Assembly: GCA_045226255.1 (NCBI GenBank)
Contig: JBGVCG010000010.1
Span: 62,001-126,000 of the forward strand
Source of the DNA: UBA1181 sp045226255
GTDB taxonomy: Bacteria > Bacteroidota > Bacteroidia > Bacteroidales > Paludibacteraceae
Length of the DNA stretch: 64,000 nucleotides
Reading direction: 5' to 3'
Part shown: piece by piece, positions 50,921 to 60,520 of the stretch
How the letters are laid out: each line of letters starts with the position of its first letter
Numbering within the stretch: position 1 is the first letter of the stretch
Notes under the pieces: model-generated
Told to the model about the DNA's origin: nothing
The model's input: only the letters and a program-made list of their open reading frames with translations
The model's database searches: none
Made by a program: the position numbers and the translations under genes

Positions 50921-51829
50921 ATGAAACATTTACTACTGACCATATTCATCATGGCAAGCTGGGTGACCAAAGCCCAGCAGGAAGAGCGTCCATCGTTATA
51001 CATGGCGAACCCATATCTCTACAACTCAGCGAGTTCGGGATTCACCAGCGGGCTAAACGTGGCGATTCAATACACCAACCAATGGATGGGGATAGCGGGT
51101 AGCCCGAGCGAGATATCCGCCACCGTCCATAAACTACTGCGGGAAACGAACTACTCCATGGGAGGCATCGTCTTGTGCGAGAAGGCAGGCATTTCTAAGC
51201 TATTGGAGGTGGAGATGTCCGGCACCTACCGTTTCCTGGTCTCCGACTGGACCTGGCTCTCCCTGAACGTGGGCGGAGGAGCCCGATGCATCGGGAAGGA
51301 CTTCTCCCTCCTCAGGCATGACGAAGACCCTTATTTTGAGCGACAGAAGGAGACGGAGGTGGTGGTCCGCTTCCGCATGGGGGCTTGGCTACGCTTCGAA
51401 GGGGAGGATTTCCTCGCCTTCAGCGTGCGGGGTGTAGGGAACGGTCACCTACGAGCCTTCGGACATAAGCAGGCGACCCACTTCTACCTTTCCGGCGGGA
51501 AACGGTTCCGCACGAGCGCCAACCGTCACCTGGCTTTAAACGGAATGTTCTACGTGGCGAAATACTCACCTTTCGGCGCTGTGCTCTCCCCCAGCCTGCA
51601 GCTGAGGAAGAAGTGGGAGCTCGGGCTCAACTACCAGACGGGGAGGATGGTCTCCCCTTGGGCAAGGCTGAACCACAAAGAGAACCTCTTCCTCACCTGC
51701 ATGTACACCTTTCCGATGAGTCGTCTCTGCCAAGCCGGCAACGCCTCCACCTTCTCTCTAATGATCGGCTTCCGTTGCGTATCGAGCGAAAAAGGAAAGG
51801 AGCGATCCTACCGGAACGCTCCCCTATAG
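50921..51829 (+). CDS. PorP/SprF family T9SS outer-membrane protein
   Basis: A 302-residue protein with signal MKHLLLTIFIMASWVTKAQ and the family opening PSLYMANPYLYNSASSGFTSGLNVAIQYTNQW (conserved NPxxxNPAxxG-type), then a beta-barrel with strands such as WLSLNVGGGARCIG, DFLAFSVRGVG and FGAVLSPSLQL. PorP/SprF proteins bind specific type B CTD cargo and anchor it at the surface; genes for cargo and partner are usually adjacent, as here (3-bp gap). The function is therefore predicted as retention of the repeat protein encoded upstream. Confidence 0.88.
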   Translation: MKHLLLTIFIMASWVTKAQQEERPSLYMANPYLYNSASSGFTSGLNVAIQYTNQWMGIAGSPSEISATVHKLLRETNYSMGGIVLCEKAGISKLLEVEMSGTYRFLVSDWTWLSLNVGGGARCIGKDFSLLRHDEDPYFERQKETEVVVRFRMGAWLRFEGEDFLAFSVRGVGNGHLRAFGHKQATHFYLSGGKRFRTSANRHLALNGMFYVAKYSPFGAVLSPSLQLRKKWELGLNYQTGRMVSPWARLNHKENLFLTCMYTFPMSRLCQAGNASTFSLMIGFRCVSSEKGKERSYRNAPL

Positions 51830-51850
51830 TTGATGCACACAGTCCGAATC

Positions 51851-52918
51851 CTATTCGACCTGTCCGCTGATTTCCACCTCCTGCTTCTTCAGCTTATTCT
51901 TATTCAGCTCCGCATATTGGATCCTATTCTTGTAGATATCGCAGGCGAGGTAAAGCGCATTGCGGAAAGACTCCTCGGAAGCCTCACCGACACCCACCTT
52001 GTCGTACGACACGTCATGCACAGGAGAAGTACGGATGATAGGCAAGTTAGCCGTGAAGTTCACGCCGCTCTCCATGGCGATGCATTTGAACGGAGCCAGG
52101 CCCTGATCGTGGTACATGGCCAATACCGCATCGAAACGCTTGAAATTACCGCTACCGAACAATGAATCGGCAGGGTAAGGTCCGAAGCAGGTAATACCCA
52201 TATCCGTAGCCTTTTTGATGGCAGGGATGATAATCTCCTCCTCCTCGGAGCCCAGCACACCATTGTCGCCTGCGTGAGGGTTAAGTCCCAGCACAGCGAT
52301 GCGCGGACGCACCACAGAGAAATCTTGGATAAGGGTCTTATTCAAATCATTCAGCTTAGAGACGATCTTTTCAACCGAAAGATAAGAAGAAACAGCCTTG
52401 ATAGGCACGTGTCCCGTAGCCACAGCAACCTTCAGCACATCGCTCACCATCAGCATCAGGCCCTTCTCGCCGTAGCCGAACTTATCCTGCAAGTATTCGG
52501 AATGTCCTGGGAAGTGGAACTTCTCGGACTGGATATTCTTCTTGTTAATAGGCGCTGTCACCAGCACATCGATCAAGCCATCCCGCAAGTCGGACGTGGC
52601 ACGCTCCAAGGCCAAGAAAGCAGCATGGCCAGCCTCCTCCGTGGATTTAGCCAGTTCCACCTTAATCTCCTCATCGACACAATTGATGATATTGGAGCGC
52701 TTCGGATTCGCCTCCGTCGCATTGGATATAACGTTTAGATTGAAGTTCTCTATATTCAACGATTTACGATGATAGGCGGCCGCCTTCGAGGAACCATACA
52801 CGATCGGAATGCAGAACTCATTCACGCGCATATCGGCCAACGTCTTGATAATCACCTCATAGCCAATACCATTGATATCACCTTGCGTAATGCCGACTTT
52901 TATTTTATCTTCTTCCAT
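51851..52918 (-). CDS. pdxA: 4-hydroxythreonine-4-phosphate dehydrogenase PdxA
   Basis: NAD-dependent oxidation in the DXP-dependent pyridoxal 5'-phosphate pathway. The 355-residue protein shows the PdxA pattern: VGITQGDINGIGYEVIIKTL, PINKKNIQ, FPGHSEYLQDKF (metal His), LGLNPHAGDNGVLG and MYHDQGLAPFKCIA (metal His). It is convergent with porP with a 21-bp gap and no visible hairpin. The downstream order on the minus strand is ppiD-like, rlmN, DUF4837, pdxA, a common Bacteroidales block. Confidence 0.96.
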   Translation of the reverse strand: MEEDKIKVGITQGDINGIGYEVIIKTLADMRVNEFCIPIVYGSSKAAAYHRKSLNIENFNLNVISNATEANPKRSNIINCVDEEIKVELAKSTEEAGHAAFLALERATSDLRDGLIDVLVTAPINKKNIQSEKFHFPGHSEYLQDKFGYGEKGLMLMVSDVLKVAVATGHVPIKAVSSYLSVEKIVSKLNDLNKTLIQDFSVVRPRIAVLGLNPHAGDNGVLGSEEEEIIIPAIKKATDMGITCFGPYPADSLFGSGNFKRFDAVLAMYHDQGLAPFKCIAMESGVNFTANLPIIRTSPVHDVSYDKVGVGEASEESFRNALYLACDIYKNRIQYAELNKNKLKKQEVEISGQVE

Positions 52919-52969
52919 GTCTTTTATTATCAGAATTATCTACTTTCTTTTTCACAAAAGTAAAAAAAA

Positions 52970-53971
52970 TTATTCAATTTCCAACGAATGGAGGACCGCC
53001 TCCACCTGTCTGATTTTATTTCTCTTTTTATGCTGCGGAGCATAGACGAAGGCCTCCACAGTCACCGTTTCCTGACGCAAAGTGTCGACAAAGGTACGGC
53101 TGACGAACGGACCACCCATGAACTCGTTCTCCGTACGCCAGAGGCCACGCACCTCGGTGCATTTCCTTCCCTTGAAGAGGATATGACGCTCCACCGGAGG
53201 AATGACCTCATGCTCCACACACATATAGGAGCCCTCGGAAGGACCAGGGATATATATCTTCGTGAGGGAGTCTCTCTTCTCCAAAATACGTTCAAGGCCC
53301 ATATCCTTTGCTCCTTGGAAAGGAGTGCGGTACGCAAGGATATCCAGACGGGCATCAACGCTACCGTTAGAGAGCCAAATGAATTTATCTCCGACCTTGC
53401 TTTTGTCTATGTAATTAGGCAAAGAGACCCTTATGCCCAACTTATCATGCAGCAGTTTTTTCCCTTCCACATTCGCATACCTGTCAAAATAGAGGAGGCT
53501 ACGCTCACACTCCTTGTCTACGAAGAAATCGACGATAGCCCTTCCTTTCTCCTTCACAACACGCTTCATCTCCTCTTGGTTCGGAGCGGTGATCCTCACG
53601 ATAGCCTGCGTCTTAGCCCATCGATCTTTGGAGAAAGAGACCTTCCCCTGGGTGTATTGCGAGCTATCCACATCATAAAAGACAAGGCTTCTCATAGGTT
53701 TTACGATATCCGTAAATTCTTGTGTATTAATAAATAATATATTAAACAAAGGCTCCGCCTGCGGAAGTCCAGGCATATCTTCGTCCAAGATGTCGAACAA
53801 GGCACGCCCCGCATCGCTTTTCCAGATGTCAGGGTCACCCACAACCATCACGTCGTAGGCATTTCCGCCCACTGTGACCGTGAACAACCCATTGTTATTA
53901 TCCGAACACGATGAGAACGATGCTAAAATCGAGAACGCACAGCATACGATGGATATAATTTTTCCTTTCAT
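52970..53971 (-). CDS. DUF4837 family lipoprotein
   Basis: A 333-residue lipoprotein with signal MKGKIISIVCCAFSILASFSSC and lipobox Cys. The mature domain shows GNAYDVMVVGDPDIWKSDAG, LFNILFINTQEFTD, RSLVFYDVDSSQYTQGKV and YVYAP-like final strands (VTVEAFVYAPQHKKRNKIRQ). The family is restricted to Bacteroidetes and has unknown function. It nearly always sits beside rlmN and pdxA. It lies 51 bp upstream of pdxA and 25 bp after rlmN in the same orientation, so co-transcription is likely. Confidence 0.85.
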   Translation of the reverse strand: MKGKIISIVCCAFSILASFSSCSDNNNGLFTVTVGGNAYDVMVVGDPDIWKSDAGRALFDILDEDMPGLPQAEPLFNILFINTQEFTDIVKPMRSLVFYDVDSSQYTQGKVSFSKDRWAKTQAIVRITAPNQEEMKRVVKEKGRAIVDFFVDKECERSLLYFDRYANVEGKKLLHDKLGIRVSLPNYIDKSKVGDKFIWLSNGSVDARLDILAYRTPFQGAKDMGLERILEKRDSLTKIYIPGPSEGSYMCVEHEVIPPVERHILFKGRKCTEVRGLWRTENEFMGGPFVSRTFVDTLRQETVTVEAFVYAPQHKKRNKIRQVEAVLHSLEIE

Positions 53972-53996
53972 ATCATTTCGCCATTATAGTGGATTA

Positions 53997-55034
53997 TTAC
54001 AAATTCTTTTGGTCAGACAATTTTTGGGTCGAGAGTAATCCGCAAGCCGCAAGTATGTCCTCTCCCCTTGATTTCCTGATAGTTGCGGTAACTCCCTTTT
54101 TATTGAGCTGGTCACGGAACCATTCTATGCGTTGCAGGGAAGCACCCTTGAAAGGTGTATCCGGCACCGTGTGGAAACGGATAAGGTTGACTCTACATTC
54201 CAACCCGGAGAGGAGCCGGACAAGCGCATCGACGTGGCGTGGCTGGTCATTCAACCCCTCAAACATCGTATACTCGAAGGAGACCCTTCTTTGGCCCGTG
54301 AAATCGAACCGTTTTATCTCCTCGAGGACCCGAGCGATAGGGAAAGCTTTCTGCGCCGGCATCATCTCCAAGCGTTCCTCCGCTATTGGATTGTGCAGGC
54401 TGACCGCCAAGTGGCATTGGCTCTCTGTCAGGAAGCGAAGCATCCCCGGGATCAGTCCCACGGTGGAGACAGTGACCCTTTTCGGGCTCCAGGCATAGCC
54501 AGTCTCCGCGGTGAGGACATTCAACACACGCAACACATTGTCCGTATTGTCGAACGGCTCGCCCATACCCATGAAAACGATGTTGGTCAACTCTTTCGAT
54601 TCGGGGATGGATTGGATTTGATTCAGTATATCCGTGGCGGTAAGTTGGCCATGGAAGCCCTGTTTACCCGTCGCACAGAACTTACAGCCCATCTTACAAC
54701 CCACTTGAGTGGAGACGCACAAAGTGCAACGGTCCCCGTCCGGAATCATCACACTCTCGACGAAACCACCGGCGACCTCGAAGAGATACTTCTTCGTACC
54801 ATCCTTCGAAACGGTCGTTTGGATAGGCTTGTAACAACCCACCTCATACGCCTCGCCCAGCTTTGTACGGTTCGCCAACGACAGATTGGTCATCTCATCG
54901 ATGGAGGTCACCCGCTTCTTGTAGAGCCAATCCGCGATCTGTTTGGCCGTAAAAGTAGGCATAGACATCCCTTGGACGATCATTTTCAGTTCGTCCAGCG
55001 ACAATGCCAATAACGGTTTCCTTTGCTTATCCAT
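53997..55034 (-). CDS. rlmN: 23S rRNA/tRNA adenine-C2 methyltransferase RlmN
   Basis: A radical-SAM enzyme that methylates C2 of A2503 in 23S rRNA and A37 in tRNAs. The start at ATG 55034 (MDKQRKPLLALSLDELK) gives 345 residues; the 20-residue extension upstream is hydrophobic and not family-like. The iron-sulfur motif CKMGCKFC is at 113-120, the methyl-carrier Cys near the C-terminus at residue 331 (ILAACG), and Cys106 in TLCVSTQVG. The IVFMGMGEPFDN and VSTVGLIPGM motifs are also intact, so an active enzyme is expected. Confidence 0.96.
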   Translation of the reverse strand: MDKQRKPLLALSLDELKMIVQGMSMPTFTAKQIADWLYKKRVTSIDEMTNLSLANRTKLGEAYEVGCYKPIQTTVSKDGTKKYLFEVAGGFVESVMIPDGDRCTLCVSTQVGCKMGCKFCATGKQGFHGQLTATDILNQIQSIPESKELTNIVFMGMGEPFDNTDNVLRVLNVLTAETGYAWSPKRVTVSTVGLIPGMLRFLTESQCHLAVSLHNPIAEERLEMMPAQKAFPIARVLEEIKRFDFTGQRRVSFEYTMFEGLNDQPRHVDALVRLLSGLECRVNLIRFHTVPDTPFKGASLQRIEWFRDQLNKKGVTATIRKSRGEDILAACGLLSTQKLSDQKNL

Positions 55035-55129
55035 TGAAGCGTTAAGATGACAATCTAAAACAATATAACTAAAAAAGGCGCGAGGAAAATACAAGTTAAC
55101 CTCGCGCCCAATATTCTAAACTAACTCAA

Positions 55130-57217
55130 TTAAAAGAATGTGGAACGATTATCCACGATATCAGTCTTGTCGAGCAACACGTCCATAGAGCGTCTGAACA
55201 ACATCTCCAGATCTCTACGACGATTGTTTGGAGCAGCCCCCTCAACAGGTTTCTTGCCCAACACCTTAATCTTGTAGACACCGCTCACACCCTTAATAGG
55301 AGCTGAAGTCTCGCCCTCATTCAATGAGCAGAGGCTAGCGAGGACAGCTGGGTCCTGAGTGTTAACATCGAAGCGTGCATCCTTCACCGTGTCGATACGC
55401 TCGGTGCAAGCGGTAATATCCTTATCCTTCCACTCTGCGATGGTAGCCTCAGCCTTCTTATCCTCCATTACTTTTCTCTTTGAGTAATCGTTCGCGTAGC
55501 TGTAGGTATAAGGGAGGAATCCCTTTTCAACCACACCAGTCAAAGCGGCGATCACGCATTGGTTAGGGAACTCGAATGGTTGGGAAGTGATATCACCCAC
55601 CTCATGGCTGTACGCCCAGCTAACCACCTTACGAGCGTTCTCGATGTTGCTGTTTCTGATTTGGTAATCATTCTCAAAAATTGGAGAGTACTCATAAGCG
55701 AACAGACCAGCAGCGGCTGCGTTGTTAGAGAAATCATCCAGAGTAGTATTCTCGCTGAGGTACTTGCTAGCCTTCTCGTAATATTTACGATAGGTATCAG
55801 TTCCAGACTCGATCATCACAGCCACCTCAGCCAATTTAACTTTGCGAACAGGAGCCGTTAGAGAATCGATCTTAACGATGATTTGATCATCCTTATCCGA
55901 CATTTGGAACACCTGGCCAACCTTGCCGTTGAAAGCAGTCTCATCGAAATCCTTGAATCTGCCGAACATACCCTCTCTCAACCAGCCGAACTCACCTTTT
56001 CTCTTCTGGGAATTATCCATGGAGAACTTCTCCGCCATGTCACCGAATGAAGCGCCATCCTTGATTGCGCCATAGATGCTATCAGCTTTCTTCTTAGTAT
56101 CATCACCCTTAGCAGTCTTAGCCAAGAAAATAAGGGAAATCTTCACAGAGTCAGGACGGTTAACCACATCAGAAAGGATCTTAGCCGTTTTGTAGAAAAG
56201 ACCATCCACGAAAGTTGGGATAACAGAATCCTTTTTGCCAGAGAAAGCGAACTCCCTCAAAGAGAAATCGATATCAGACTCCTTCATGTAGACATTAGGG
56301 GAAGCGAAGCTAGGATCGCTCTCCTGGGCAGCCAACAAATAAGCGTCCTCTACCGTGTTGATGTTTTTGAATTCATTCTCGTTGTCGATGGCTCTTGCCC
56401 TAGCCTCGGCAGAATCCTCAGCACCTGGACGAACATCAAAAACGATTGCTTTGATAGAACGGAACTTATCCGTTTTGAATGTATTCTTAATCTTCTCGTA
56501 CTCGGCGCGTCCCTCCTCATCCGACACTGTAAATGCGGAATCAGGCATCAGGAAGTATGGTTTGAATGCGCAAGCGAAATCCACCTGATTGTTAGCATAT
56601 TTAGCGATGAAGTTCTTCTCCGCCTCAGGCGCTTTCGTGGCGCTCGCCGTCAAAGTAATGATTTTCTCGTAAGCGATTGTATTGATCAACTTATTCTCAA
56701 CACACAACCAGCCATTGTACATGTCTTTAAGGTATTCATTCGATGACTCGTCCGGATTTTCCTCCATCTGCTTGAATGCGCGGAGAAGTCCTTCCAATCT
56801 CTGTACGCTGAAATTACCGTTCTCATCCTTCAGGATTTGCAGGTTCCACAACTCCCTATGAGGATTAATCTTCGTGTAATACGTCAACTCATCTTCGGAA
56901 ATAGACATTCCGATCTTAGACATTTGGTCCTCCAGCATATTGGTAATCACAAATGTCTGCCAAGCCTCGGTACGAACATCAGCATCGCTCACGTTCCTGC
57001 CTTCCAACTTGTTGAAATTAGTGAAAGCATCAATACTCTTCTGGAACTCAGCATAGTTCATCTTCTTTCCACAAACTTCACCGACTTGCTCGCGATTCGA
57101 GTTGAAAATCGCATTTGAGTTACTCAAGAAATCACCAATAACGAAACAAAGCAATGCCACGAATACGACTACCATGACAATCTTACCCCGCTTCCTAATT
57201 TTCTCTAATGTTGCCAT
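55130..57217 (-). CDS. PpiD-like periplasmic peptidyl-prolyl isomerase (SurA-N/PpiC)
   Basis: A 695-residue inner-membrane anchored chaperone facing the periplasm. One N-terminal transmembrane helix (IVMVVVFVALLCFVIGDFL, about 13-31) is followed by a SurA N-like domain (YAEFQKSIDAFTNFNKLEG...QTFVITNMLEDQMSKIGMSISEDEL). A PpiC-type parvulin domain (about 345-440) contains GASFGDMAEKFSMDNSQKRKGEFGWLREG. PpiD-type proteins assist folding of outer-membrane proteins. It starts the pdxA-ward block; 57218-57308 is AT-rich with a near-consensus -7 (TAATTTCG, minus strand, about 57265-57272). Confidence 0.93.
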   Translation of the reverse strand: MATLEKIRKRGKIVMVVVFVALLCFVIGDFLSNSNAIFNSNREQVGEVCGKKMNYAEFQKSIDAFTNFNKLEGRNVSDADVRTEAWQTFVITNMLEDQMSKIGMSISEDELTYYTKINPHRELWNLQILKDENGNFSVQRLEGLLRAFKQMEENPDESSNEYLKDMYNGWLCVENKLINTIAYEKIITLTASATKAPEAEKNFIAKYANNQVDFACAFKPYFLMPDSAFTVSDEEGRAEYEKIKNTFKTDKFRSIKAIVFDVRPGAEDSAEARARAIDNENEFKNINTVEDAYLLAAQESDPSFASPNVYMKESDIDFSLREFAFSGKKDSVIPTFVDGLFYKTAKILSDVVNRPDSVKISLIFLAKTAKGDDTKKKADSIYGAIKDGASFGDMAEKFSMDNSQKRKGEFGWLREGMFGRFKDFDETAFNGKVGQVFQMSDKDDQIIVKIDSLTAPVRKVKLAEVAVMIESGTDTYRKYYEKASKYLSENTTLDDFSNNAAAAGLFAYEYSPIFENDYQIRNSNIENARKVVSWAYSHEVGDITSQPFEFPNQCVIAALTGVVEKGFLPYTYSYANDYSKRKVMEDKKAEATIAEWKDKDITACTERIDTVKDARFDVNTQDPAVLASLCSLNEGETSAPIKGVSGVYKIKVLGKKPVEGAAPNNRRRDLEMLFRRSMDVLLDKTDIVDNRSTFF

Positions 57218-57308
57218 TTATTTGATTATTAATTATTTTATATTTTTTACATTTTTTAGCGCACGAAATTAGTAAAAATACGTTCAATCTGAAACATTTT
57301 TATGAAAT

Positions 57309-57872
57309 TTATTCCCTGATAGGGAAAATTCCTTCCGGGTTCTTTATCGTATATTTTGTCAATGTCTGATTGGAGTCGAACCCCTTTCCATAAATGACCC
57401 TATCCTTTTGGGTGATTTTAATCTTCCCGTTGGAGTAAACCCGTTCCGCTTTCTCATCCCAGAAGAGCTGGTCGCACTCAAATTGTTCGCCCTCAAGATT
57501 AACCGCTTTAACGCTATCCCTCAGGTCCCACAACTTAGGCTCCGTCTTATAGATGGCGTAGTTGCTTTGAATCTCCGCATCCACATTTTTCTGCGGATCG
57601 AACCGTTCCAGGCGCAATCCGGAAGGGAAGTCCCAATAAGGATCTTCCGCCTTGTCGTAGACGAACCACTCCTTCGTGTTCACACGATAGCGCACCACAC
57701 CGGAGTCGGAAACAAGCGTCTGCACGTCCAACGCGTGCAACGAAGGCCTTTTGGAGCGCTCCACGGCGGGTACGGAATCCATCTTCTCCGTACAGGATAA
57801 TAAACAGATAGCAGCCACGATGATCGCAGCCGCTATACTGAATGAACCGTTATGGTTGTTTTTCCGTTTCAC
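57309..57872 (-). CDS. lptC: LPS export periplasmic protein LptC
   Basis: A 187-residue predicted lipoprotein (AIICLLSC-type lipobox, Cys27) with an LptC beta-jellyroll: SDSGVVRYRVNTKEWFVYDK, GLRLERFDPQKNVDAEIQSN, YAIYKTEPKLWDLRDSVKAV, NLEGEQFECDQLFWDEKAER and VYSNGKIKITQKDRVIYGKG. It would bridge LptB2FG in the inner membrane to LptA for LPS transport. Being a lipoprotein differs from the single-helix anchored E. coli protein. It follows the TPR gene by 15 bp; position between an OMP/TPR pair and PpiD is conserved in the order. Confidence 0.88.
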   Translation of the reverse strand: MKRKNNHNGSFSIAAAIIVAAICLLSCTEKMDSVPAVERSKRPSLHALDVQTLVSDSGVVRYRVNTKEWFVYDKAEDPYWDFPSGLRLERFDPQKNVDAEIQSNYAIYKTEPKLWDLRDSVKAVNLEGEQFECDQLFWDEKAERVYSNGKIKITQKDRVIYGKGFDSNQTLTKYTIKNPEGIFPIRE

Positions 57873-57887
57873 AATTCTAACCCAATC

Positions 57888-59252
57888 TTACCTAACCGTC
57901 GTCTTTTCATTGATCCAGCCAGGCACAGTAAAGGTCTGTCCCTTCGTGATGTTTCTCATGAACAACTGGTCTGCGGCAGGGAAGTACGGAGAGTACTTGT
58001 TGATCAGCTTGTTTGCCTCAGCAGCCACGGAAGGGCTAGCTTGTTTAGCCTTCTCCCACTGGTCTACAGCCGCCCAATAAGAGGTTTGACGGATGACAGC
58101 ATCGTCGCTGATGTCACTGTTGAAAGAGACATACAAGTTACCGATCAACAGATAAGCCTTTCCGTTTGTCCTATCGAAGGAGATAGCCTTCTGAGCGGCG
58201 GCACGGGCAGAAGAAGGGTTCTTCATGTCCCTGTAGATCGTTGCCACGATGTACTGGAGCTTAGACTTCTCGTTGTTCTTCGTCTCCAGATTGATCGCAT
58301 CATTCAGATACGTCAACGCCTTGTTGTAGTCCTTGTTCTTGATAGACTGGGAAGCAAGACCTCTAGCCGAGTTGGCAGAAGGGTCGATCTTATGCTTGTA
58401 AGCCGCAGCCTTGAAATAATTCTGAGACTCCTCGCATCCAGCCAATTCGAACAAGGAAAGCACCATGTTCAAGAAATCCTTGTCGCCCTTGTTAGCCTCG
58501 ATTTTGCTGCCATACACGCCATCCAGCGTCTTGCAGTCAGCAGCACCCGAGCCGGCGAATTTCTGGTCGATATCAGCCTTTGCAGCCTGATAGTTAGGCA
58601 ATTCAGGATCGTTCTCCGCCATAGCAGACATCTTGTCGCTTATGTAGCCGGAAACCGTCAGGTAATCTGCCAAGAATTTATCCCTGAATCCATCCTTGTT
58701 GCTCGCATACAAGTTAGAAGACAAATAGAAGCGTTGCTGAAGCACAGCGGCAGGAGTAGCCTCCTTCTTAACATCTATGATTTCGCCCAACCAATTGTAT
58801 GCCACCTCCTTGTTAGGGTCTTTCTTGCTCTCAGGCACATAACGGATATAATCCGTAGCCTTCTTACCCAAGATATAGTATTTGTCATACTTCTTATCAC
58901 GTCCGAAATACTTGATACGGTCATCATACAACTTCATCATTCTATCAAATATCTTCTCCTTCTTAGCGGCATCCGTTTCCTTGGACAATTGGTCCGCAAG
59001 GATCTCCACACCATTCGTATAGACGTTCTTCGAACATTTCGGGCATTCAGCGTACACGATTTCGAAGCATGGAGCAGCACTTGCATAGTCCTTTTGCTTA
59101 GTGTACTGAGCCATCATGCTCAGATTAGAGATACACCTGATACTATCATCACCATGACCATACTTGGATCCGTCACTAATCCCTTTTTGTGCAAATGACA
59201 TTGTTGGTAAGGTCAACAATACCACGCCTAGAAAAATTGAATTCGTTTTCAT
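57888..59252 (-). CDS. Exported tetratricopeptide-repeat protein
   Basis: The start at ATG 59252 (MKTNSIFLGVVLLTLPTMSFAQ) gives a signal peptide and 454 residues; the longer frame to 59300 overlaps the previous gene. TPR-like helical repeats are evident (YASAAPCFEIVYAECPKCSK; KDYNKALTYLNDAINLETKN; PSSARAAAQKAISFDRTNGK). The terminal segment ANKLINKYSPYFPAADQLFM followed by GQTFTVPGWINEKTTVR is typical of this Bacteroidetes family. The protein probably stays periplasmic and acts as a scaffold near the LPS/OMP export genes beside it (inference). Confidence 0.85.
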   Translation of the reverse strand: MKTNSIFLGVVLLTLPTMSFAQKGISDGSKYGHGDDSIRCISNLSMMAQYTKQKDYASAAPCFEIVYAECPKCSKNVYTNGVEILADQLSKETDAAKKEKIFDRMMKLYDDRIKYFGRDKKYDKYYILGKKATDYIRYVPESKKDPNKEVAYNWLGEIIDVKKEATPAAVLQQRFYLSSNLYASNKDGFRDKFLADYLTVSGYISDKMSAMAENDPELPNYQAAKADIDQKFAGSGAADCKTLDGVYGSKIEANKGDKDFLNMVLSLFELAGCEESQNYFKAAAYKHKIDPSANSARGLASQSIKNKDYNKALTYLNDAINLETKNNEKSKLQYIVATIYRDMKNPSSARAAAQKAISFDRTNGKAYLLIGNLYVSFNSDISDDAVIRQTSYWAAVDQWEKAKQASPSVAAEANKLINKYSPYFPAADQLFMRNITKGQTFTVPGWINEKTTVR

Positions 59253-59272
59253 ATCATTAAAATTTATCGTTT

Positions 59273-60520
59273 CTACTCTAATTTCCGTTTCACGAACCAA
59301 CGCTCGTTAATCGTAACGTTGATCGTTCCCTTGAAATACTGCTCTTTAATGAGCCCGTTGTCTGAACTGCCTGTCTTGCCATATTCAAACCCCACGTTGA
59401 TCACTGTCGGATTTAACCCTTTCTTCAACGGGAACCCGAACCCCGCATCCACTGCCATCTTACCTAGCGCCTCATTGTTCACCTTGTAATATGACTTGCT
59501 TACATTCAGTCCGCATCGATAATACATCCGCTGGTAATACTTCCTCGCATTCTTGTCCGGCTGGTATTGAACTCCCCAAGCGAATCTGTTCACATCCTCA
59601 AAAGGTTTCTCATCAAAGAATCTGATGTCGGACCAAGCTGTGCGCTTGTAATCAAATCCGGCGAGTACCCTTTTATTAAAATGATATACAAATCCTATGC
59701 CAAGACTAGCAGGTGTATCGAATTTATTATCATAATTTAACACTGTGGTATCCGATGCGATGATGGTCTTGCTGGCCTCCGCCTTCAATTCCGACTTGAA
59801 CTGATAGGTGGCGCCGAGGGTCACGAATCGCTCTTTCCCGAGCTTGAACGACGCCTGCGCACCTAAGTTCGCACAGAAATCATTCACCCGAATCTTCTGC
59901 TTCTGGCTCGACGGATAGATATACCCTTTGTCAAATATGATTGCGCTATTGTGCTCTATCGAGCCAAAATGGTACATCAAATTGCCTCCGACAGAAAGGT
60001 TCTGAAAAATCTTGAATCCCATGCCCAAATAGACCTGGTTGATTCCGCCCTCGCCTTCATAGGTGTATCCGGCGGAGAGCGTGTCCTGCGTGAGATTGGT
60101 CCGCTCCGTCACTTGGAAGGAATTCTCATAGCCCACTCTGGAATAAGGGCGAATACCTAGGCTGACCGCCATCCATTTCTTAACCGGGAATTGCATCGCA
60201 AAATACTCCAAGTTCCCGGACAACCCCCTATGGGAGTCTTTTCCATCCGCATACGTATCCAACGAACAACTCGCCCCGACTTCAAGCCTGAAGTTGAGAG
60301 AATCAATAGCGGTATACGATGCCGGATTGGATGGATTGGTGAAGTATGCCGAACGCATACCGGCCATCAAACCTCCCATCTGAGAACTTTGCCCATAGCC
60401 GCCCTCGACTATCGACCCGTAGCCATAACGCGTGTACGGTGAACTTATATTGTTTTGCGCCAAGGTGTTAGTAAAAACACCCGCTACCATTATTCCTATG
60501 AATGCAACTCTCTTAATCAT
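59273..60520 (-). CDS. Outer-membrane beta-barrel protein (FadL/OMPP1-like)
   Basis: A 415-residue protein with signal MIKRVAFIGIMVAGVFTNTLAQ and the mature opening NNISSPYTRYGYGSI, common to a Bacteroidetes OMP family. Paired amphipathic strands continue to the end (GGNLMYHFGSI, FVTLGATYQFKSEL, GIGFVYHFNKRVLAGFDYKR, KGTINVTINERWFVKRKLE). The FadL-type S/YxNPASxxxI segment is visible as TNPSNPASYTAID. Its start overlaps the stop of coaX by 4 bp. Transport substrate is unknown. Confidence 0.82.
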   Translation of the reverse strand: MIKRVAFIGIMVAGVFTNTLAQNNISSPYTRYGYGSIVEGGYGQSSQMGGLMAGMRSAYFTNPSNPASYTAIDSLNFRLEVGASCSLDTYADGKDSHRGLSGNLEYFAMQFPVKKWMAVSLGIRPYSRVGYENSFQVTERTNLTQDTLSAGYTYEGEGGINQVYLGMGFKIFQNLSVGGNLMYHFGSIEHNSAIIFDKGYIYPSSQKQKIRVNDFCANLGAQASFKLGKERFVTLGATYQFKSELKAEASKTIIASDTTVLNYDNKFDTPASLGIGFVYHFNKRVLAGFDYKRTAWSDIRFFDEKPFEDVNRFAWGVQYQPDKNARKYYQRMYYRCGLNVSKSYYKVNNEALGKMAVDAGFGFPLKKGLNPTVINVGFEYGKTGSSDNGLIKEQYFKGTINVTINERWFVKRKLE

